NCBI RefSeq assembly: GCF_036231355.1
Contig: NZ_CP109496.1
Span: forward strand, 6,324,001-6,388,000
Source of the DNA: Streptomyces sp. NBC_01431
GTDB taxonomy: Bacteria; Actinomycetota; Actinomycetes; Streptomycetales; Streptomycetaceae
Length of the DNA stretch: 64,000 nt
Direction: 5' to 3'
Part shown: in pieces, positions 59,706-64,000 of the stretch
Layout of the letters: each line of letters begins with the position of its first letter
Position numbering within the stretch: position 1 is the first letter of the stretch
Made by a program: the position numbers and the translations under genes
The notes under the pieces: model-generated
The model's database searches: none
Seen by the model: the letters and a program-made list of their open reading frames with translations, nothing else
Told to the model about the DNA's origin: nothing

Positions 59706-61898
59706 ATGACAGGACCCCTGGTCCCCTTTCGCGAGATCGTGCTCAAGGTGCACAGCCGGTGCGATCTGGCCTGTGATCACTGTTATGTGTACGAAGCCGC
59801 AGACCAGAGCTGGCGCAATCAGCCGAGGGCGGTCTCCGACGATGTCATTTCCCGCACCGCCGGGCGCCTCGCCGAACACGCCCGCAGACACGCTCTGCCG
59901 TCCGTCTCGGTGATCCTGCACGGCGGGGAACCCCTGCTCGCGGGACCCGACCGGCTGCGCCGCGTCTGCGAGGAACTGACCGCCGCCGTCACCCCGGTCG
60001 CCGCCCTCGATCTGCGGATCCACACCAACGGGGTGCTGCTCGGCCCGCGCTACCTCGATCTCTTCGCGGAGTTCGGCGTGAAGGTCGGCATCTCCCTGGA
60101 CGGGGACCGGGCCGCCAACGACCGCCACCGGCGCTTCGCGGACGGCCGCAGCAGCCATCCCCACGTCCTGGCCGCCGTCGACCTGCTCCAACAGGACCGC
60201 TACCGGCCGCTGTTCCTCGGTCTGCTGTGCACGGTCGACATCGCCAACGACCCGGTGGCCGTGCACGACGCGCTGGTCGCGCTCGCCCCGCCCCGCATCG
60301 ACTACCTGCTGCCGCACGCGACCTGGCAGGCCCCGCCGGTACGGCCGCAGGGCGCCGCGGCACCCTACGCCGACTGGCTGCTCGCCGTCTTCGACCGCTG
60401 GGAGGAGCGGGGCAGGCCGGTCCCGGTGCGGCTCTTCGAATCGGTGCTCTCCACCCTGCACGGCGGCCCCAGCCTCACCGAGTCCCTCGGGCTCGCCCCG
60501 ACCGACATCGTCGTCGTGGAGACCGACGGCACCCTGGAGCAGGTCGACTCGCTCAAGTCCGCCTACGAAGGCGCCGCCGCCACCGGATTCACCGTGTTCC
60601 AGGACGACTTGGACGCGGTGGCCGCCCACCCCGGCGTGCGCGCCCGCCAGCGCGGCCTCGCCGGGGTGGGCGACGCATGCCGTCGCTGCCCGGTGGTGCG
60701 GTCCTGCGGGGGCGGCCACTACACCCACCGCTACCGGGCCGGCGCGGGCTTCGACAACCCGTCGGTGTACTGCCCCGACCTGATGGCGCTGGTACGTGGC
60801 ATCGAGTCCCGCACGCCCGCGCCCGAGCTCCCCGACGTACCCCAACTCCTCGCGTCCGCACTGGAGTTGAACCGCACCTTGCTGGTCCGGCTGCACACCG
60901 AGCTCGACGGGCGCGGCGGGGCCGAGTGGGCCGCGCTCTGGGAGCTGACCACCGCCGTCGACGGTGCGGGCCTCGACACCGTCCTCGCCCACCCCTATGC
61001 CCGCACCTGGCTGCTTGCCGCCCTGGGCGCCCTGCGCGAGGGCCGCCCCGAAGCGATGGCGAAGGCTCACCGCCTCGGGGCGTACACGGCCGCCGCCGCG
61101 GTGCGGGACGGTACCCGGCTGGCCGTGCCCGTGAGCTGGTCCAACGGTCTGCTGCACCTGCCGACCCTCGGCGCCCTGCGCCTGGGAGCCCCCGGCACGG
61201 CGGGCCGGGCCGAGGTCCACGCCGACCGGCACGGATTCCGGGTCCGCCACGCGTCGGGCGAGCGACACATCGCCCACCCCGCCGAACCGGCCCCCCACTG
61301 GCATCCGGTCCGCAGGCCCGGCCGGGCCGACGCGCCGGTCCTGGAGGACCTCGACCCGTACCGCGACTGCTTCGCCGGCCCCGTACTGCCCCGGCTCGGG
61401 CCGCGCCGTGCGCAGGCGTGGGGGAGCGAGGTGGCGCGGGCCCGTGCGCGGCTCGCGGCCACCGTCCCGCGCCTCGCGGCGGCCGGAGCGCTGACCACGC
61501 TGACCCCGCTGGCCGGCGGCACGGGGCCGGTGGTGGGGCGGCACGGCTTCGGGGCGCTCGGACTGCCCGCGGGCCTGATGGGCGAACCGCTCGCCGTGGC
61601 CCTGCTGCGCGGCTCGCGCCGGGCCGCCCTGCGGGCCCTGCTCGATGTCGAGGACCTGTACGACATGGACGGTGCGCGGCAGCATCCGTCGCCCTGGGGA
61701 CCGCTGCCGGTCTCCCGGCTGCTCGCCGAGACGTACGAAGGGGTCGCGGTGGCCGCGTACGGCGGCGCAGCGCGGGCCCTGGCGGAGCTCGGGCGCGCGC
61801 TTGACGCGCTGGAGCGGGCGGCCGAACTCACTGTGACCGGAAGGCGCCTGGTCTCCACCGTGCGCCAGGAATGGGAAGAGGCATCGCGTGAGTGCTGA
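59706..61898 (+). CDS. fxsB: FxsB-type radical SAM/SPASM cyclophane maturase fused to a degenerate HExxH-like domain
   Basis: The 730-residue enzyme has a radical SAM cluster motif CDLACDHC (Cys19, Cys23, Cys26), then SVILHGGEPLLAGP and VKVGISLDGDRAANDRHR. A SPASM region at about residues 325-358 reads CRRCPVVRSCGGGHYTHRY with YCPDLMALV. Residues 370-730 resemble the HExxH-type peptide beta-hydroxylase partner proteins (RALLDVEDLYD, then ETYEGVAVAAY), but the HExxH position reads RGSRR (635-639). The start is ATG 59706. It would crosslink the FNS core of the upstream peptide; the C-terminal domain is probably inactive. Confidence 0.85.
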   Translation: MTGPLVPFREIVLKVHSRCDLACDHCYVYEAADQSWRNQPRAVSDDVISRTAGRLAEHARRHALPSVSVILHGGEPLLAGPDRLRRVCEELTAAVTPVAALDLRIHTNGVLLGPRYLDLFAEFGVKVGISLDGDRAANDRHRRFADGRSSHPHVLAAVDLLQQDRYRPLFLGLLCTVDIANDPVAVHDALVALAPPRIDYLLPHATWQAPPVRPQGAAAPYADWLLAVFDRWEERGRPVPVRLFESVLSTLHGGPSLTESLGLAPTDIVVVETDGTLEQVDSLKSAYEGAAATGFTVFQDDLDAVAAHPGVRARQRGLAGVGDACRRCPVVRSCGGGHYTHRYRAGAGFDNPSVYCPDLMALVRGIESRTPAPELPDVPQLLASALELNRTLLVRLHTELDGRGGAEWAALWELTTAVDGAGLDTVLAHPYARTWLLAALGALREGRPEAMAKAHRLGAYTAAAAVRDGTRLAVPVSWSNGLLHLPTLGALRLGAPGTAGRAEVHADRHGFRVRHASGERHIAHPAEPAPHWHPVRRPGRADAPVLEDLDPYRDCFAGPVLPRLGPRRAQAWGSEVARARARLAATVPRLAAAGALTTLTPLAGGTGPVVGRHGFGALGLPAGLMGEPLAVALLRGSRRAALRALLDVEDLYDMDGARQHPSPWGPLPVSRLLAETYEGVAVAAYGGAARALAELGRALDALERAAELTVTGRRLVSTVRQEWEEASREC

Positions 61899-62673
61899 GC
61901 ACCCCGGAGGACTCGAAGGAGCCGATCCGACCGCCCAGTTGCGCGCACTCGGCGTGCGCGAGGGCGGCATCCTGCTCGTGCACGCCGCGCTGCGCGGCAC
62001 CGGGCTGCGGGACGACGTCCTGCTCGACGCGCTGCGCACGGTGCTGGGCCCGGAGGGGACGCTGGTGGTCCCGGCGTTCACCCCGGAGAACTCCGACACG
62101 TCCCCGGCCCACCGCGCGCTCGTACGCCAAGCCCCCGACCCGGCCGCGTTCCGGGCCGCGATGGCGCCCTTCGACCCGGACCGCACCCCGTGCCCCGGGA
62201 TGGGCCGGCTGGCCGAACGGGTCAGGACCACCGAGGGCGCCGCCCGCAGCGACCATCCGCAGACCTCCTTCGCGGCACTCGGTGCCCGCGCCCCGGAGCT
62301 GATGAAGGGCCACGCCCTCGACTGCCACTTCGGCGCCGAATCCCCGCTCGCCCGGCTGATCGCCGCCGCGGCGCAGGTGCTCCTGGTCAACGTGGGCTTT
62401 GCGGAGTGCACCGCGTTCCACGCCGCCGAATACCTGGTGCCGTCGAACCCGGTGCGTACCTACCGGGCGGTGATCAGGGACGAGCGGGGCGGTCGCACCT
62501 GGTTCGAGTACACCGACGCCGCGCTCGACGACAGCGACTTCGCGCTGATCGGCGCCGCCTTCCCGGCCGAGCACGTACGCCGGGGGCCGGTGGGGCGGGG
62601 CAGTGCGCGGCTCTTCCCGATCCGCGAGGCGGTCGACCACGCGGCCGCCTGGATGTCCGAGCACAGGCGGTGA
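61888..62673 (+). CDS. AAC(3)-family N-acetyltransferase
   Basis: The 261-residue acetyl-CoA-dependent enzyme has the antibiotic N3'-acetyltransferase fold: GGILLVHAALRGTGL, GTLVVPAFTPENSDTSPA, RSDHPQTSFAALG and LLVNVGFAECTAFHAAEYL. The GTG start lies inside fxsB (11-base overlap), so the two are coupled. It could be self-protection, or a tailoring enzyme acylating the modified peptide; aminoglycoside resistance as such is not implied. No terminator is evident in the 182 bases after it. Confidence 0.88.
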   Translation: MSAEHPGGLEGADPTAQLRALGVREGGILLVHAALRGTGLRDDVLLDALRTVLGPEGTLVVPAFTPENSDTSPAHRALVRQAPDPAAFRAAMAPFDPDRTPCPGMGRLAERVRTTEGAARSDHPQTSFAALGARAPELMKGHALDCHFGAESPLARLIAAAAQVLLVNVGFAECTAFHAAEYLVPSNPVRTYRAVIRDERGGRTWFEYTDAALDDSDFALIGAAFPAEHVRRGPVGRGSARLFPIREAVDHAAAWMSEHRR

Positions 62674-62855
62674 ACGACGGCCCGGAAAGCGGTGAGCCCC
62701 GATGGACCATGGCCCCCTCACCCGGTCGGGCCGCCGGTCTCCGCGGCTTTTCCCGTGCGGCGCCGGCCCACTCGCGCGGTGACCGGGGCTCCCCTTGGGG
62801 GACAAGCAGAGTTACCGTCGAGGTACACGTCCGATTCGGACCCTTGGGGGCCGTG

Positions 62856-63815
62856 ATGGTCGAGGCACTGGTGACAGCCGGCATCGCCGTCGCATCAGCC
62901 GGAGTCGTCTATGTGCTGGCGGCGGCACGGGTCATCAAGCAGTACGAGCGCGGGGTGGTCTTCCGGCTCGGGAGGCTGAAGGACTCCGTGCGCGGCCCCG
63001 GTTTCACCATGATCCTTCCGTTCGCCGACCGGCTGCGGAAGGTGAACATGCAGATCGTCACCATGCCGGTGCCCGCACAGGACGGCATCACGCGGGACAA
63101 CGTGACGGTCCGGGTGGACGCGGTCATCTACTTCAAGGTCGTCGACCCGGCGGACGCGGTCATCCAGGTCGAGGACTACCAGTTCGCGGTCGCGCAGATG
63201 GCCCAGACCTCGCTGCGCTCGATCATCGGCAAGAGCGATCTGGACGACCTCCTGTCGAACCGGGAGAAGCTCAACCAGGGCTTGGAGCTGATGATCGACA
63301 GCCCGGCGATCGGGTGGGGCGTACAGATCGACCGCGTCGAGATCAAGGACGTGTCGCTGCCGGAGACGATGAAGCGCTCGATGGCCCGCCAGGCGGAGGC
63401 CGACCGCGAGCGCCGGGCCCGGGTCATCAACGCCGACGCCGAACTCCAGGCCTCGAAGAAGCTCGCCGAAGCGGCCGGAGTGATGTCGAAGGAGCCGGCC
63501 GCGCTCCAACTCCGGCTGCTCCAGACCGTGGTGGCGGTGGCCGCGGAGAAGAACTCGACGCTGGTCCTGCCGTTCCCGGTGGAGCTGCTCCGCTTCCTGG
63601 AGCGCGCCCAGCAGCCGGCACCGGGGCCCGTGGAGCCCGCTGTGGGGCCCGCGGCCGAGCCCGCTGTGGAGCCCGCTCCCGCAACGACCGCGGTCGAGCC
63701 CGCTCCAGAAGCTTCCACTCCTGAGGTCCCCGCCCCAGGGGCCTCCGTTCCTGAGGCTCTCGTTCGAGAGGCTGCCGCTCCTCCTGTTCCCGATGCCGAG
63801 CTGCCGATGGCGTAA
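62856..63815 (+). CDS. Slipin / SPFH (band 7) domain membrane protein
   Basis: The 319-residue protein has one N-terminal membrane hairpin (LVTAGIAVASAGVVYVLAAA). The slipin domain follows: VIKQYERGVVFRLGRLKDSV, RGPGFTMILPFADRLRKVNM, ITRDNVTVRVDAVIYFKV and SLPETMKRSMARQAEADRER. After residue 260 there is a Pro/Ala/Glu-rich repeat tail. Slipins organise membrane microdomains. ATG 62856 is chosen; GTG 62853 precedes it directly. In many bacteria a NfeD partner adjoins; none is seen here. Confidence 0.9.
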   Translation: MVEALVTAGIAVASAGVVYVLAAARVIKQYERGVVFRLGRLKDSVRGPGFTMILPFADRLRKVNMQIVTMPVPAQDGITRDNVTVRVDAVIYFKVVDPADAVIQVEDYQFAVAQMAQTSLRSIIGKSDLDDLLSNREKLNQGLELMIDSPAIGWGVQIDRVEIKDVSLPETMKRSMARQAEADRERRARVINADAELQASKKLAEAAGVMSKEPAALQLRLLQTVVAVAAEKNSTLVLPFPVELLRFLERAQQPAPGPVEPAVGPAAEPAVEPAPATTAVEPAPEASTPEVPAPGASVPEALVREAAAPPVPDAELPMA

Positions 63816-63845
63816 GGGGGCGCGACCCAAAGCGATGGGGGAGGC

Positions 63846-64000
63846 TCACGTGCCCACCGGTGGGCCGGCGCGATCCTGGCGCAGCCCGGCCAGGAGCACG
63901 GTGACGACGGCGCCGGCCGCCGCCCAGATGGAGAGCACCTGGAGCGGGCTGCTGATCGCGTTCCCCCTGAAGTACGCGATGGAGCGCGCCGCCCAGGTGC
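63846..64000 (-). CDS. C-terminus of a membrane protein (cut by window edge)
   Basis: The minus strand encodes an open frame ending at TGA (63846-63848), with SIAYFRGNAISSPLQVLSIW then AAAGAVVTVLLAGLRQDRAG. A last membrane helix with a short basic tail, after a loop containing FRGNAI, resembles the C-terminus of YhgE/DUF3533 or ABC-2-type permeases. Only 50 residues are visible, so the family is a guess. Confidence 0.55.
   Translation of the reverse strand, partial: TWAARSIAYFRGNAISSPLQVLSIWAAAGAVVTVLLAGLRQDRAGPPVGT

Noticed and set aside
63601..63815. GC-rich repeats at the end of the slipin gene as a possible CRISPR-like or regulatory array
   Set aside because: They are imperfect codon repeats for a Pro/Ala/Glu-rich tail, with no spacer structure.

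Overview
The window is chromosomal DNA of a Streptomyces or very close actinomycete. The G+C content is very high, GTG and TTG starts are common, TTA codons are almost absent, and several products are typical of streptomycetes (SepF-like SflA, DUF5685, a secreted Rpf, a streptogrisin-type protease). From memory, the gene order over about 1-51 kb follows the core chromosome of S. coelicolor around SCO1787 to SCO1748; no search was run.

Layout. 1-4.8 kb: a partial DUF1015 gene, a HAD hydrolase, and an iron-box-controlled siderophore ABC transporter (two permeases and an ATPase, no binding protein). 5-12.9 kb: SCP2 protein, TlyA methyltransferase, NAD kinase, an FtsX-like permease, RecN, a MraY-like membrane protein and a glycosyltransferase. 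13-16.7 kb: a PucR regulator and a GH15 hydrolase. 17-23 kb: CTP synthase, a NUDIX hydrolase, an NB-ARC/TPR protein and alanine dehydrogenase. 23.3-27.8 kb: a chromosome segregation and RNA group (ParA-like, small basic protein, ScpA, ScpB, RluB-type synthase).

28-31.5 kb is a self-contained NAD module (pnuC, nadR-like, nrtR, ADP-ribosylglycohydrolase) behind a clear NrtR-type palindrome. 31.5-33.3 kb holds small minus-strand genes (RlaP-like, Rieske, DUF952). 33.5-38 kb is a tight operon-like run: aroH, tyrA, cmk, plsC, der. 38-51.8 kb holds two hypotheticals, an Rpf, a glycosyltransferase pair, a lone ctaD, an I78 inhibitor, a PAP2 phosphatase, an MFS exporter, a glutaryl-CoA-type dehydrogenase, sflA and a DUF5685 protein with an extreme cysteine tail.

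52-62.7 kb looks accessory. First comes an FAD protein plus two luciferase-like flavin monooxygenases, whose first gene carries a TTA codon. Then come a secreted serine protease and the most interesting locus. That locus has a SLOG-like nucleotide-binding protein convergent with a four-helix SLATT/DUF4231 membrane protein (also with a TTA codon). Diverging from the latter are a 58-residue FxSxx-COOH RiPP precursor ending FNSAL, a hairpin, a 730-residue FxsB-type radical SAM/SPASM maturase whose C-terminal HExxH-like domain appears to have lost its motif, and an overlapping AAC(3)-family acetyltransferase. The window ends with a slipin and a partial membrane-protein gene. No tRNA, rRNA, CRISPR array or insertion sequence was seen.
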